The notes below the pieces were generated by a model. The model did not search any database and was not told where the DNA came from. It saw only the letters and a program-made list of their open reading frames with translations. Positions 1 to 8,242 of a stretch of DNA of 57,348 nt are shown in pieces. The DNA is from Paraburkholderia diazotrophica (lineage in GTDB: Bacteria > Pseudomonadota > Gammaproteobacteria > Burkholderiales > Burkholderiaceae), in assembly GCF_900108945.1 (NCBI RefSeq), contig NZ_FNYE01000048.1, positions 1 through 57,348 on the forward strand, given 5' to 3'. The translations under genes and the position numbers were made by a program. Positions within the stretch are counted from its first letter, which is position 1. Every line of letters starts with the position of its first letter.

Positions 1-138
1 GGCAAAAGCACGACAACAAGAGCCGTTGCAAACAGAAGCAAGTGCCGCCCCGCACAGGGGCAACGCCCGCGCCGCGAGGCGCATACGCGGATGCCAACGC
101 AAAGGCAACAAACGCAAACAAGCGTCGCAGACGAAAAC

Positions 139-876
139 CTACTTCGGTGCAATATCCCGCCTCACCCTCATGATGTGCTGCTCGACATAGAAGGCAGCCG
201 CATCCGCATCGCCATCGACGATCGCCTCATAAATCAGCCGATGCTCCGACACATACAGCCGGATACGCCCCGGATCGTGAATGCCGTCGTCCTTCAGGCG
301 CTTCCATAGCGGCTGGTCCATCGCCTGCGCGACTTCGTCGGCGATCTTCACGAGCAGCGCGTCGCCCGTCATCACGGCCAATTGCCGGTGGAACAGGCGG
401 TCGCTGTCGTTCCAGAGCGCGCGCTGCACGGCATCCGACACGTCGTCGATCGAATCCATCTGCGCAAGGTAATGCTCCGCCAGCTCGTCGCGCCGCGCAT
501 GCGCGGCCGCGCGGCGTGCGATCGCCGGTTCGAGGATCAGGCGCACGTCGAGCGCGGAAGTGGGGCTGATATCGGCGTCGCCCGGCGCGCGATCGTCCGC
601 GCGTGCCGTCGACAGGCGCTGCAACGCGTCCGCGCACACATAGGTGCCGGAGTTGCGCCGCGTCACCACGAGCCCTTCGTTCTGCAGCGCGCCCAGCGCC
701 TCGCGCACGGCGGGCCGGCCCACGCCGAAGCGCGCGGCGAGATCGCGCTCGGACGGCAGCCGCGCTTCGGGCGCGAACTGTCCGCTGCGGATGTCGGCGC
801 GCATGCGCTCCGCGACCTGCTCGTAAATCTGCTTCGGGCGAAACGCGCGTTCCAGTGCGAATGAGGTCGTGGCCAT
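139..876 (-). CDS. FadR-subfamily GntR transcriptional regulator
   Basis: A 245-residue DNA-binding regulator. The N-terminal winged helix covers about residues 15-80 and contains RLPSERDLAARFGVGRPAVR, the GntR recognition helix region. The C-terminal, all-helical FCD effector domain covers about residues 105-235. It is divergent from the trans-3-hydroxyproline dehydratase gene and shares a 190-bp intergenic region that holds a 7-5-7 palindrome at 950-968. The likely role, inferred from position, is control of the two hydroxyproline genes by a hydroxyproline-derived ligand. The ATG at 876 is the first Met before the winged helix, and the length is normal for the family. The family call is secure; the ligand is not known. 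Confidence 0.9.
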   Translation of the reverse strand: MATTSFALERAFRPKQIYEQVAERMRADIRSGQFAPEARLPSERDLAARFGVGRPAVREALGALQNEGLVVTRRNSGTYVCADALQRLSTARADDRAPGDADISPTSALDVRLILEPAIARRAAAHARRDELAEHYLAQMDSIDDVSDAVQRALWNDSDRLFHRQLAVMTGDALLVKIADEVAQAMDQPLWKRLKDDGIHDPGRIRLYVSEHRLIYEAIVDGDADAAAFYVEQHIMRVRRDIAPK

Positions 877-949
877 AGTGCGTAGCGAGGAATGGACGGC
901 AAGCTGACGTAAGCCGGATTCCTACCAGTTTAGCGCGACAATTTTGAAA

Positions 950-968
950 TTGGTTGATAGCCAACCAA
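950..968. promoter_or_regulatory. 19-bp palindrome, probable GntR operator
   Basis: TTGGTTG-ATAGC-CAACCAA is a perfect 7-bp inverted repeat with a 5-bp centre. It lies between the divergent FadR-type regulator (start 876) and the dehydratase gene (start 1068). Its size and symmetry suit a dimeric FadR-family operator, and its position would allow control of both genes. The binding itself is inferred. Confidence 0.65.
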
Positions 969-1067
969 AGCTGGTCTACATTCTGATCCAATATAGCCAC
1001 TCATGGAGCGAGACGACATGTTCGATATGCAGCCGGCCAAGCCCGTGACGCGAGGCGCGAACGCATC

Positions 1068-2075
1068 ATGAAAATGAACCGCGTGATCAGCACGGTCGAA
1101 GTGCATACGGGCGGCGAGCCGTTTCGCATCGTCACGAGCGGGCTGCCGAAGATGCCCGGCAAAACCATCGTCGAGCGGCGCACGTGGCTGAAGGAACATG
1201 CCGATCATCTGCGCCGCGCGCTGATGCTGGAGCCGCGCGGCCACGCCGACATGTACGGCGGCTACCTGACGGAGCCCGTCACCGAGGGCGCCGACTTCGG
1301 CATCATCTTCGTCCACAACGAGGGCTATAGCGACCATTGCGGCCACGGCGTGATCGCGCTGGCGACGACGGCCGTCGCGCTCGGCTGGGTCGAGCGGACG
1401 GAGCCGGAAACGCGCGTCGGCATCGATGCGCCGTGTGGCTTCATCGAGGCGTTCGTCAAATGGGACGGCGATCACGCAGGCAGCGTGCGCTTCGTCAACG
1501 TGCCGTCGTTCATCTGGCAGCGCGACGTGAGCGTTCAGACGCCGAGCTTCGGCACCGTGCGCGGCGATATCGCGTTCGGCGGCGCGTTTTATTTCTACAC
1601 GTCCGGCGAGCCGTTCGGGCTCGAGGTGCGCGAAGAGCAGGTGGACCGCCTGATCCAGTTCGGCGCCGAAGTGAAGTGCGCCGCGAACGTTGCATTCAAG
1701 GTCCAGCATCCGCACATTCCCGAGATCAACCACATCTACGGCACGATCGTCGATAACGCGCCGCGTCATGCGGGCTCGACACAGGCCAACTGCTGTATAT
1801 TCGCCGACCGCGAAGTGGACCGCTCGCCGACGGGCTCGGGCACGGCGGGACGCGTCGCGCAGCTGTATCTGCGCGGGCAGTTGGGCAAGAGCGAAACGCT
1901 CGTCAACGAATCGATCATCGGCACGGTGTTTCGTGGACGCGTGCTGTCGGAGACCAGGCTCGACCGCTTCGACGCCGTGATTCCCGAGATCGAAGGCGAC
2001 GCGCATATCTGCGGCTTCGCGAACTGGATAGTCGATGAGCGCGATCCGCTGACTTACGGATTCCTGGTCCGCTGA
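1068..2075 (+). CDS. lhpH: trans-3-hydroxy-L-proline dehydratase (proline racemase superfamily)
   Basis: A 335-residue protein of the proline racemase/4-hydroxyproline epimerase superfamily. Racemases and epimerases use two catalytic cysteines. Here the first is present (SDHCGHGV, Cys91), but the second is threonine (DRSPTGSG, Thr255). This Cys/Thr pair is known for trans-3-hydroxy-L-proline dehydratase, which makes delta1-pyrroline-2-carboxylate. The next gene encodes an ornithine cyclodeaminase-family protein, the known partner that reduces that product to L-proline. The pair therefore forms a two-step route from collagen-type 3-hydroxyproline to proline. The start is the first ATG; a second ATG lies two codons downstream and cannot be excluded. 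4-hydroxyproline epimerase is the main alternative, but it is disfavoured by Thr255. Confidence 0.82.
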   Translation: MKMNRVISTVEVHTGGEPFRIVTSGLPKMPGKTIVERRTWLKEHADHLRRALMLEPRGHADMYGGYLTEPVTEGADFGIIFVHNEGYSDHCGHGVIALATTAVALGWVERTEPETRVGIDAPCGFIEAFVKWDGDHAGSVRFVNVPSFIWQRDVSVQTPSFGTVRGDIAFGGAFYFYTSGEPFGLEVREEQVDRLIQFGAEVKCAANVAFKVQHPHIPEINHIYGTIVDNAPRHAGSTQANCCIFADREVDRSPTGSGTAGRVAQLYLRGQLGKSETLVNESIIGTVFRGRVLSETRLDRFDAVIPEIEGDAHICGFANWIVDERDPLTYGFLVR

Positions 2076-2076
2076 G

Positions 2077-2210
2077 CGCAGGACTGAACGCAGAACTGAA
2101 CGCAGGACTGGATATAGAACCGAGCGCCGGCTGAGCACAGGACTAAACCCTGGACTGAGTGCAGGACTGAGCGCCGGGCGAACACAGAATTGAACGCACG
2201 ACTCAACGTA
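2077..2210 (+). repeat. degenerate 11-12-bp tandem repeat between the hydroxyproline genes
   Basis: About eleven imperfect copies of a unit like CGCAGGACTGAA fill nearly the whole gap between the dehydratase stop and the ribosome-binding site of the next gene (acgaggagcac). The first three copies (2077-2087, 2089-2099, 2101-2111) are nearly identical; later ones diverge. No stable hairpin or coding role is evident. Confidence 0.7.
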
Positions 2211-2227
2211 CGAGGAGCACGCCCGCC

Positions 2228-3145
2228 ATGAGCAGCACGCCGATTTTCGATGGCGCCGAAACGGCCCGCCTGATTCCCTTTCGCGCTCTCGTCGACGCGC
2301 TGAAGACAGCCGCCGCCGATTACGCTGCGGGGCGCGTCGCGAGCCCCGAGCGGTTGGTGGTGCCGCTCAACGACAACGGCATCATGCTGTCGATGCCGGC
2401 CGCCGCGCCCGATCTTGCGATCCACAAGCTCGTCAACGTGTGCCCGCGCAACGGCGAGCGCGCGCTGCCGACGATCCACGGCCAGGTCATGACGTTCGAC
2501 CCCGACACGGGCAAGACGCTGTTCATTCTCGACGGTCCGACTGTCACGGGACGCCGCACGGCCGCGATGACGATGCTCGGCATCGAGACGCTCTCGCGCG
2601 CCGCGCCGAAGGAGTTTCTGCTGATCGGCACGGGCACACAGGCCGCGAGTCATCTGCAGGCGATCGGCGAGCTGTATCCGGATGCGCGCGTGCGCGTGCG
2701 AGGCACGTCGGCGGCTCGCGCACAGGCGTTCTGCGACGCGCAGCGCGGCAGCGTGCGCGATCTCCAGCCGCTCGCCGATACAGCGACGCCCGATTCCGTC
2801 GATGTCGTGATCGCGCTGACGACGAGCCGCCAGGCCGTCTACGACGAAGCGCCGCGCGCGGGGCGGCTCGTGATCGGCGTCGGCGCGTTCACGCCGCAGA
2901 TGTGCGAGATCGGCGCGCGCACGCTCGCGGGCAGCGCGCTTTACGTCGACGATCTGGCGGGCGCAAAGCACGAGGCGGGCGATTTCATTCAAGCGGGCAT
3001 CGACTGGTCGACGGTCACGGGCATGGCGGACGCGCTCGAATACAAGCCTGCGCTCGACGGGGCGATCGTGTTCAAGACCGTCGGCTGCGCGGCGTGGGAT
3101 CTGGCGGCGGGACGCGTCGCACGAGCGACGTTGGGCGCGGGCTGA
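2228..3145 (+). CDS. lhpI: delta1-pyrroline-2-carboxylate reductase (ornithine cyclodeaminase/mu-crystallin family)
   Basis: A 305-residue Rossmann-fold protein of the ornithine cyclodeaminase/mu-crystallin family. The nucleotide-binding loop is LLIGTGTQAASHL (about residues 131-143). The conserved substrate lysine is in IHKLVNV (about residue 62), and the family motif GRRTAAMTMLG lies near residue 110. It follows the trans-3-hydroxyproline dehydratase by 152 bp on the same strand. In the characterised pathway the dehydratase product is reduced by a protein of this family to L-proline with NAD(P)H. An ornithine cyclodeaminase activity is possible from sequence alone, but the neighbour argues for the reductase. 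ATG 2228 follows an aggag-type ribosome-binding site. Confidence 0.82.
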   Translation: MSSTPIFDGAETARLIPFRALVDALKTAAADYAAGRVASPERLVVPLNDNGIMLSMPAAAPDLAIHKLVNVCPRNGERALPTIHGQVMTFDPDTGKTLFILDGPTVTGRRTAAMTMLGIETLSRAAPKEFLLIGTGTQAASHLQAIGELYPDARVRVRGTSAARAQAFCDAQRGSVRDLQPLADTATPDSVDVVIALTTSRQAVYDEAPRAGRLVIGVGAFTPQMCEIGARTLAGSALYVDDLAGAKHEAGDFIQAGIDWSTVTGMADALEYKPALDGAIVFKTVGCAAWDLAAGRVARATLGAG

Positions 3146-3378
3146 GTGTCCACAAGCGCTTGCGTCTGCGAGCGCGCAGCGTGTTGGCTGTTTCGCGAAG
3201 GAGAGTGATCCGGCACGAACGAACGTGCGTGCCGTGTCACGAGAACATGCGTGCAAACAATCCGAAAACGTTGCACCATAATCGTCTCGCGCAAACGCGT
3301 CCGGCCTGAACGCTGCCTGAAAGGGCGGCCCGGACGGGTTTGCGTTTCTCCCAGCAGTTCATCTTTCGCGACCGCGCT

Positions 3379-4863
3379 ATGACGACTTTCAACGCTCCCG
3401 CCTCGCCGGACCTCCCGCTCGACATGATCATCTTCGGCGGTGCCGGCGACCTGTCAGCCCGCAAGCTGTTGCCCGCGCTCTACATGGCGCACGCGCACGG
3501 CAATCTGCCCGCGGAGACGCGCATCCTCGCGATCGGCCGCCGCGACTGGCAGCGCGAAGACTATCTGAAGTGGATGGATGAGCAGAGCAAGCCCTTCATC
3601 GAGTCGAAGGCATTCGACTCGGCCGCATGGGATCACTTTCTCGCGCTCTTCGAGTACGTGCGCGTCGACGTCGATCAGCCCGCCGATTACGTGCGGCTTG
3701 CTGAAGCGTCGCGCAAGGACGCGCTGCGTGTGTTCTATCTGTCGACGTCACCGGAACTGTTCACGGCGATCTGCGACAACCTCGCTTCGCACGATCTCGT
3801 CGACGACCGCGCGCGCGTCGTGCTCGAAAAGCCGCTCGGCCACGATCTCGAATCGGCGAAGGCGATCAACAATTCGGTTGGCAGGCATTTCGAAGAGCAC
3901 CAGATTTATCGGATCGACCACTATCTCGGCAAGGAGACGGTGCAGAACCTGATGGTGCTGCGCTTCGGCAATGCGATCTTCGGGCCGCTGTGGCAGGCGC
4001 CGTATATCCGCAGCGTGCAGATCACGGTGGCCGAGTCGGTCGGCGTGGGCACGCGCGCGGGTTTCTACGACCATACGGGCGCGATGCGCGACATGGTGCA
4101 GAACCACCTGCTTCAACTGCTGTGCATCGTCGCGATGGAGCCGCCCGTTTCGCTCGATGCGGATGCCGTGCGCGACGAGAAGCTGAAGGTGCTGCGCTCG
4201 CTGCGTCCGATGACGGCCGAAGACATTGCGCGCGACACGGTGCGCGGCCAGTACACGGCAGGTGCAGTGGGCGGCGAGCCCGTCAAGGGCTATCTGGAAG
4301 AGGCGAACGTGCCGCCCGACAGCCGCGCGGAAACCTTCGTCGCGTTGCGCGCGCATATCAACAACTGGCGTTGGGCGAACGTGCCGTTCTATCTGCGCAC
4401 GGGGAAACGGATGGCGAAGAAGGTGTCGGAGATCGTCATCGAATTCGCGGACATGCCGTTCTCGATCATGCCGAACAGTCCGTGCGGTCCGCGCAATTGC
4501 GGCAACCGTCTGGTGATCCAGTTGCAGCCTGCCGAATCGATCCAGTTGCAGATGCTCGCGAAAGAGCCGGGCAGCGGCATGCGCACGTTGCCCGTGAACC
4601 TGAATCTCGATCTGGAGCAGGCGTTCACGAGCCGCCGCGCGGAAGCGTATGAGCGTCTGCTGATCGACGTCGTGCGCGGCAGGCTCACGCACTTCATGCG
4701 CCGCGACGAACTGGAAGCGGCATGGACGTGGGTCGATCCCATCATCGAAGGCTGGAAGCGCAATGGCGACAAGCCGCGTGGATATACGGCCGGGACGTTC
4801 GGGCCGGGCGCTTCGACTGCGATGATGGCGAGGGAGAATATGGTCTGGTCGGAGGAGACGTGA
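3379..4863 (+). CDS. zwf: glucose-6-phosphate 1-dehydrogenase
   Basis: Oxidises glucose 6-phosphate to 6-phosphogluconolactone with NAD(P)+, the entry step of the Entner-Doudoroff and pentose phosphate routes. The 494-residue product has the N-terminal coenzyme loop FGGAGDLSARK (about residues 19-29) and the active-site motif RIDHYLGKE near residue 178, with the substrate-binding Lys and His. Length matches the family and the frame is intact. An in-frame upstream codon at 3340 would add 13 residues; the ATG at 3379 is chosen because homology-like sequence begins there. It stands alone: no pgl, edd or hexR neighbour is visible. Confidence 0.95.
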   Translation: MTTFNAPASPDLPLDMIIFGGAGDLSARKLLPALYMAHAHGNLPAETRILAIGRRDWQREDYLKWMDEQSKPFIESKAFDSAAWDHFLALFEYVRVDVDQPADYVRLAEASRKDALRVFYLSTSPELFTAICDNLASHDLVDDRARVVLEKPLGHDLESAKAINNSVGRHFEEHQIYRIDHYLGKETVQNLMVLRFGNAIFGPLWQAPYIRSVQITVAESVGVGTRAGFYDHTGAMRDMVQNHLLQLLCIVAMEPPVSLDADAVRDEKLKVLRSLRPMTAEDIARDTVRGQYTAGAVGGEPVKGYLEEANVPPDSRAETFVALRAHINNWRWANVPFYLRTGKRMAKKVSEIVIEFADMPFSIMPNSPCGPRNCGNRLVIQLQPAESIQLQMLAKEPGSGMRTLPVNLNLDLEQAFTSRRAEAYERLLIDVVRGRLTHFMRRDELEAAWTWVDPIIEGWKRNGDKPRGYTAGTFGPGASTAMMARENMVWSEET

Positions 4864-5051
4864 TCGGGTTCGGCTTCGATTGAATCGTGAGTTGAGGAAG
4901 ATGGAGAGGGGGCTGCGTAACTGGTAGCCATTCCAATGTCCATCGTGACCCAGATCGGACTCGACCGCCTCATAGCGCGCACCGCTGCGAGGCACGCGGC
5001 CTGTCCGCTCTTCCTCGGTTCAGCCGAACGGCTGTTGCGAGACTCACGCGT

Positions 5052-5086
5052 CGAGATGACTCTCAATCTCTGAGCGAGTCATCTCG
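5052..5086. terminator. hairpin with an 11-bp stem and no T-run
   Basis: CGAGATGACTC (5052-5062) and GAGTCATCTCG (5076-5086) are perfect inverted repeats around a 13-nt loop, about 190 bp after zwf. There is no following T-run, so it could be a Rho-assisted end of the zwf transcript or a protein-binding site. Confidence 0.4.
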
Positions 5087-5176
5087 CGCAATGGCCCGCG
5101 CACACAAAACCAGCGGGACGCCCCCGCGCCGCTTGCGTCAAAAATTGTCATATTGGTTCTTGGTGACGTGACCCCG

Positions 5177-5187
5177 TGCTACGTATA
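5177..5187 (+). promoter_or_regulatory. TGCTACGTATA motif upstream of toxin-like gene A
   Basis: This 11-mer lies 49 nt before the ATG at 5237. The identical 11-mer lies 34 nt before the ATG of the paralogous gene at 15898, although the surrounding intergenic DNA is otherwise dissimilar. It resembles an extended -10 element (TGnTACGTA) and may be a shared promoter or operator. Inference only. Confidence 0.45.
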
Positions 5188-5236
5188 TCCCTCCATCGCC
5201 CAACGACGTGGAGGCTGAGTGCGCAGCTATGGGGGT

Positions 5237-6246
5237 ATGTCATATAACGCGCTTCACGTGCCGCTCGATATCGGCACATGGCAATGCGAGCTTGTACCCG
5301 CGAGGGAGTTCTACAGCCTTTCTGGCGGATACGTGGACCGCTTCGCCGACTGGGACGCGCGCCGTGAGCGGGAGCGCGAAATCGAAGACGACAGGCGCAC
5401 CTTCGACCGGTATTTCCGTCCCAATTATGATTTCCGGCGAACCATTGCCGCTGACATTGACGCGATCCGATCATTCCTGAGCGATCAGCTGAACGTCGTT
5501 CATTGGGATCTGCCGACCGATAATCCCGGTATCGAACGCGCGCTCAAACAGTCCGTCCGCGACGGAATGCTTGTGCCTGTCATCAACCGTGACTGGCGCT
5601 CGCTTCCGATGACGTTTCGACCTGCTCCCGCGCCGCTGCGTTGGCCGCCAACGTCCGGCGGTGGCGGATTCTGCAGCGGTGGCGGCACGGTGTGGGCCGC
5701 CTTCAGAAATGCCGGGCCGGGGCCTTTGATATGGGACGGTGAACCGGTCCTGAGAGGGCCATACGATCCCTCTACCGTAGAGGCGCAGTTGAAGGCTGCG
5801 CGCGCCGCCTTGAGTGAGGGCAACAGCGACGATGGCGATAGCCTGCCTGGCGTGGTCGAGGCATGGCCGGACCCGTGCTCGGTGGCGGCGCAGAGCCGGA
5901 CGATGGCGACGGTACGCTGGACATGGCGGAGAGCTTGACGGACGGCTCAGATGCTGACGACGATACATCGAAGCCGCTCGGCGATGGCGCGCCGTTCGAA
6001 TATGGCGGAGACATGCCGCTGGGTGAAGACGAAACGCTTGCGGGTATGCCTATCAAAGGCGGGCCGCCTGACACTTGGGTAACGAATCCATCGGGCAGCG
6101 GGCAATTGCGCCTATACGATGCCAACGGTAACGCGGCAATGGATATCGACTTTGATCACGACCATGGTTTCGGTGCTGCGCATTCGCATAATTGGGATGG
6201 ACGGGACCGCGACCTTGGCAACCCTGTATCAATTCTTCCAAGGTAA
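5237..6246 (+). pseudogene. polymorphic-toxin-like protein A, frameshifted; type 24-like C-terminus
   Basis: The N-terminal part (5237 to about 5860) encodes about 208 residues that align along their length with the protein encoded at 15898. Shared features include PLxIG.WQC near the start, TFxRYFRP, HWxLP, LVPxxNRxWR, PAPLxWPP and GEPVLxGPYDP. I do not recognise this domain. After GVVE the frame is lost; the sense continues one frame back (from about 5860 to 6246) as an acidic linker ending in LYDANGNAAMDIDFDHDHG with HSHNWDG, which resembles the His/Asp-rich polymorphic toxin type 24 domain. Restoring one G in the run at 5860-5861 would join the two parts into one protein of about 336 residues. 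No signal peptide or PAAR/VgrG/Rhs delivery domain is visible. The stop is 4 nt before an immunity-like gene. Confidence 0.65.
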
Positions 6247-6250
6247 CGAC

Positions 6251-6613
6251 ATGGGCGACCTGAAAACCTTTAATCATTTTCACGACTGGTATATCGACAC
6301 GTTCCATGTTTCGAAAGAGCGCGAAACATTGACCCTTGGCCTGTACCTGCAAGACCGGCGCGCTTCCGTTTCGTTTGTGGGAATGAATCGATGCGTGCTC
6401 GAAAATCTCGGACTTCAGAACATCGTGTACGGGATTGAAGTTCTGGAACCAGGTACGCCACGTTATGAGAAAGCGCAGCGGATACTCGCCAGGGCGGAAC
6501 GATGGACCGATAACAAGCCCAGTCAAGTCGCGCAGATTTTCTCCACGTGCGGAGCGGATCTTATTGTCGAGTTTGACTCGTTGGAGATCGAGTCGTCCAC
6601 TATCGAACTTTGA
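6251..6613 (+). CDS. putative immunity protein for toxin-like protein A
   Basis: A 120-residue, soluble, acidic protein starting MGDLKTFNHFHDWYID. It begins 4 nt after the stop of the toxin-like C-terminus, which suggests translational coupling. I do not recognise the family. Size, position and the absence of a counterpart elsewhere in the window fit a cognate immunity protein; the gene after toxin-like gene B is unrelated in sequence, as expected for pairs that differ in their toxin tips. Function is inferred from context only. Confidence 0.55.
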   Translation: MGDLKTFNHFHDWYIDTFHVSKERETLTLGLYLQDRRASVSFVGMNRCVLENLGLQNIVYGIEVLEPGTPRYEKAQRILARAERWTDNKPSQVAQIFSTCGADLIVEFDSLEIESSTIEL

Positions 6614-6672
6614 CGACGACGCATCGACGCCGCTCGGCGTCGACGAAAGACTAACGCATCGCCAGTTCGAAA

Positions 6673-6695
6673 AGCCGACGTTTGTGACGTCGGCT
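6673..6695. terminator. terminator hairpin between convergent genes
   Basis: AGCCGACGT (6673-6681) and ACGTCGGCT (6687-6695) form a 9-bp stem with a 5-nt loop. On the minus strand it is followed directly by TTTT, so it can end the AraC-type gene. On the plus strand a weaker pyrimidine-rich tail follows, so it may also end the immunity gene. Confidence 0.7.
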
Positions 6696-6738
6696 TCTGT
6701 CCTGTCTTTCCGGCTGTCACGTTTGCGCTGCCGCCCCC

Positions 6739-7824
6739 TCAAAACACATCCACCCTCCCCGGAAACGTCTCCTCATACGCGGCCGCCGCATCGCCTTCAA
6801 CCGGCGTTCCGCCGCGTTGCTCTCTGAACATCACGGGGGGCATGCCGAACTCCTTGCGGAACTCGCGCCCCAGATGCGACGCGTCAGAAAACCCGCAACT
6901 CGAAGCAATATCCGCGACAGTACGATCCGAACTCGTCAGCAGCCACGCAGCCGTTCTCAAGCGAACCTGCTTCGCAAACGCCTGCGGACTCTTGCCCGTC
7001 TCCGCCTTGAACAGCCGCTCCAACTGACGCGGCGACAGATCCAGCTTGCAAGCCAGTTCCTCGAGCGGCAGCGTGCGCCCGACGTGCTGCTCCATCAGTA
7101 GAATCGCGCGCTTGACCTTCGGATGCGTTGCCGGTTCGAGTCCCGGCGGATGCGGTTGCGGCGCGTTGCCTTTCTGCATCTCGCCGACGAGCAGAATCCG
7201 CAGCGCCTTCTGCACCGTCGCCGTCTCGAAGTGCCGCAGCAGGATCGCCGCCGCGACGTCGATCGACGCGCGCCCGCCCGAGCACGTGATCCGTCGACGG
7301 TCGATCACGAACAGCCGGTCCGCGATCAGCGCGTCGGAATTGACGGAAGGAAAGCGCTCGACGAAATCCCAGTAGTGGAACCAGCTGACGCAGATCCGAT
7401 GCTCGTCGAGCACGCCCGCGCGCATCAGCGCGAACACGCCGGTGCAGATGCCGACCAGCGTCGCATTCGAGCGCGCCGCATGGCGGATGAACTGCAAGGT
7501 CTCGTCGCTTGCCTGCGGCCCCGAATGCAGCAGCCCGCCGACGACGACCACATAGTCGAACGGCTCGGCATCGGCGAATGTTTCCCACGGCGTGATCTGG
7601 ATGCCGCAACTCGCGCGCACGGGCGCAAGCGACTCGCCGATCACGCTCCATGAGCAGCGCACGGGCTTGCTGTAGTCGCCTTCGTCGGCGGACAGACGCA
7701 GCATGTCGACGAAGCCTGAAAAAGCCGTCAGCGTGAAGTTGGGCAGCAGGACGATGCCGAAGCGGATGCGCTCTTTGGGCAGCGCATCGATGGAAGTCAG
7801 CGGTAGCGAATCAATGATGGTCAT
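6739..7824 (-). CDS. GATase1/DJ-1-like AraC-family regulator (GbdR/SouR/GlxA type)
   Basis: A 361-residue regulator. The N-terminal DJ-1/PfpI-type domain (about residues 15-190) contains GICTGVFALMRAGVLD at the nucleophile-elbow position. The C-terminal AraC double helix-turn-helix (about residues 250-345) contains LACKLDLSPRQLERLF and IASSCGFSDASHLGREF. Regulators with this architecture (GbdR, SouR) control glycine betaine, dimethylglycine and sarcosine catabolism in pseudomonads. This one is divergent from sdaA-soxBDAG, so a sarcosine or glycine-betaine role is the best inference. The ATG at 7824 is chosen because the frame open farther upstream has no family sequence. Confidence 0.88.
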   Translation of the reverse strand: MTIIDSLPLTSIDALPKERIRFGIVLLPNFTLTAFSGFVDMLRLSADEGDYSKPVRCSWSVIGESLAPVRASCGIQITPWETFADAEPFDYVVVVGGLLHSGPQASDETLQFIRHAARSNATLVGICTGVFALMRAGVLDEHRICVSWFHYWDFVERFPSVNSDALIADRLFVIDRRRITCSGGRASIDVAAAILLRHFETATVQKALRILLVGEMQKGNAPQPHPPGLEPATHPKVKRAILLMEQHVGRTLPLEELACKLDLSPRQLERLFKAETGKSPQAFAKQVRLRTAAWLLTSSDRTVADIASSCGFSDASHLGREFRKEFGMPPVMFREQRGGTPVEGDAAAAYEETFPGRVDVF

Positions 7825-8242
7825 GGCGCAATGGCGCAGGAAAACGTCATAAGGTCCGGCAAGCTGAGCAAGGGCTGACGAAGCAAAACAGAAACGCAAA
7901 ACAAAAACGCAGCACGAACGCGCAGCACTAAATACGCGCGCGCGTGGGGATAACCCTAGCGTCGCCGATCCGGCTTCGCGCCTCTTGTCCTTTTCCGACA
8001 CCGACTTTCGCGGATGCGAAGCGCGTGTGCCCTCGACAGGCGTGCGATCCGGCGATCCCGCACGCGCGCCGACTTGCGTTTTTCCGTCGCCGAGTTGCGC
8101 AGAAACGCAGCGGGAGCGGGCGCTGGCGTCGCCATCCCACGTCGATGCCGTTTTTGTTCTATCTGCGGATTTTACGCTTTGGTGTACTGGCGTCACTTCG
8201 CAATCTTCGCGTTTCCGCCCAACTCAACTGAGCAAGGTTTCC
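7825..8242. other. 418-bp divergent control region of the sarcosine operon
   Basis: Lies between the AraC-type regulator and sdaA. It holds no supported gene; frames extending into it from both sides lack family sequence. An A-rich stretch at 7886-7920 repeats ACGCAAAAC/ACAAAAACGC-like words. I looked for the GGAGAG-type core of a glycine riboswitch and did not find it. Promoters for both genes must lie here, but none is clear enough to place. Confidence 0.5.

Larger units (their letters stand above)
4864..5236. other. 373-bp intergenic region between zwf and toxin-like gene A
   Basis: No credible gene. It contains an 11-bp perfect inverted repeat at 5052-5086 and, near its right end, the 11-nt motif TGCTACGTATA that recurs in front of the paralogous toxin-like gene at 15898. 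Confidence 0.6.

Noticed and set aside
1..138. Possible gene at the left edge (frame 91-309)
   Set aside because: It runs antisense into the GntR regulator gene and has no homology; the first 138 bases show nothing I can support.
930..2138. Long minus-strand frame (402 codons) opposite the hydroxyproline dehydratase gene
   Set aside because: It mirrors the codon structure of the plus-strand gene, is rich in Arg/Ala/His as expected for an antisense shadow in GC-rich DNA, and has no domain.
5237..6246. Programmed -1 frameshifting as the expression mode of the toxin-like genes
   Set aside because: No in-frame slippery heptamer is present at either junction, and similar one-base lesions occur in unrelated genes in the window, so error or mutation is more likely. 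Kept only as an alternative in the findings.
7825..8242. Glycine riboswitch before sdaA
   Set aside because: The position would make sense, but no GGAGAG-type core or paired aptamer pattern is visible in the 418-bp region.
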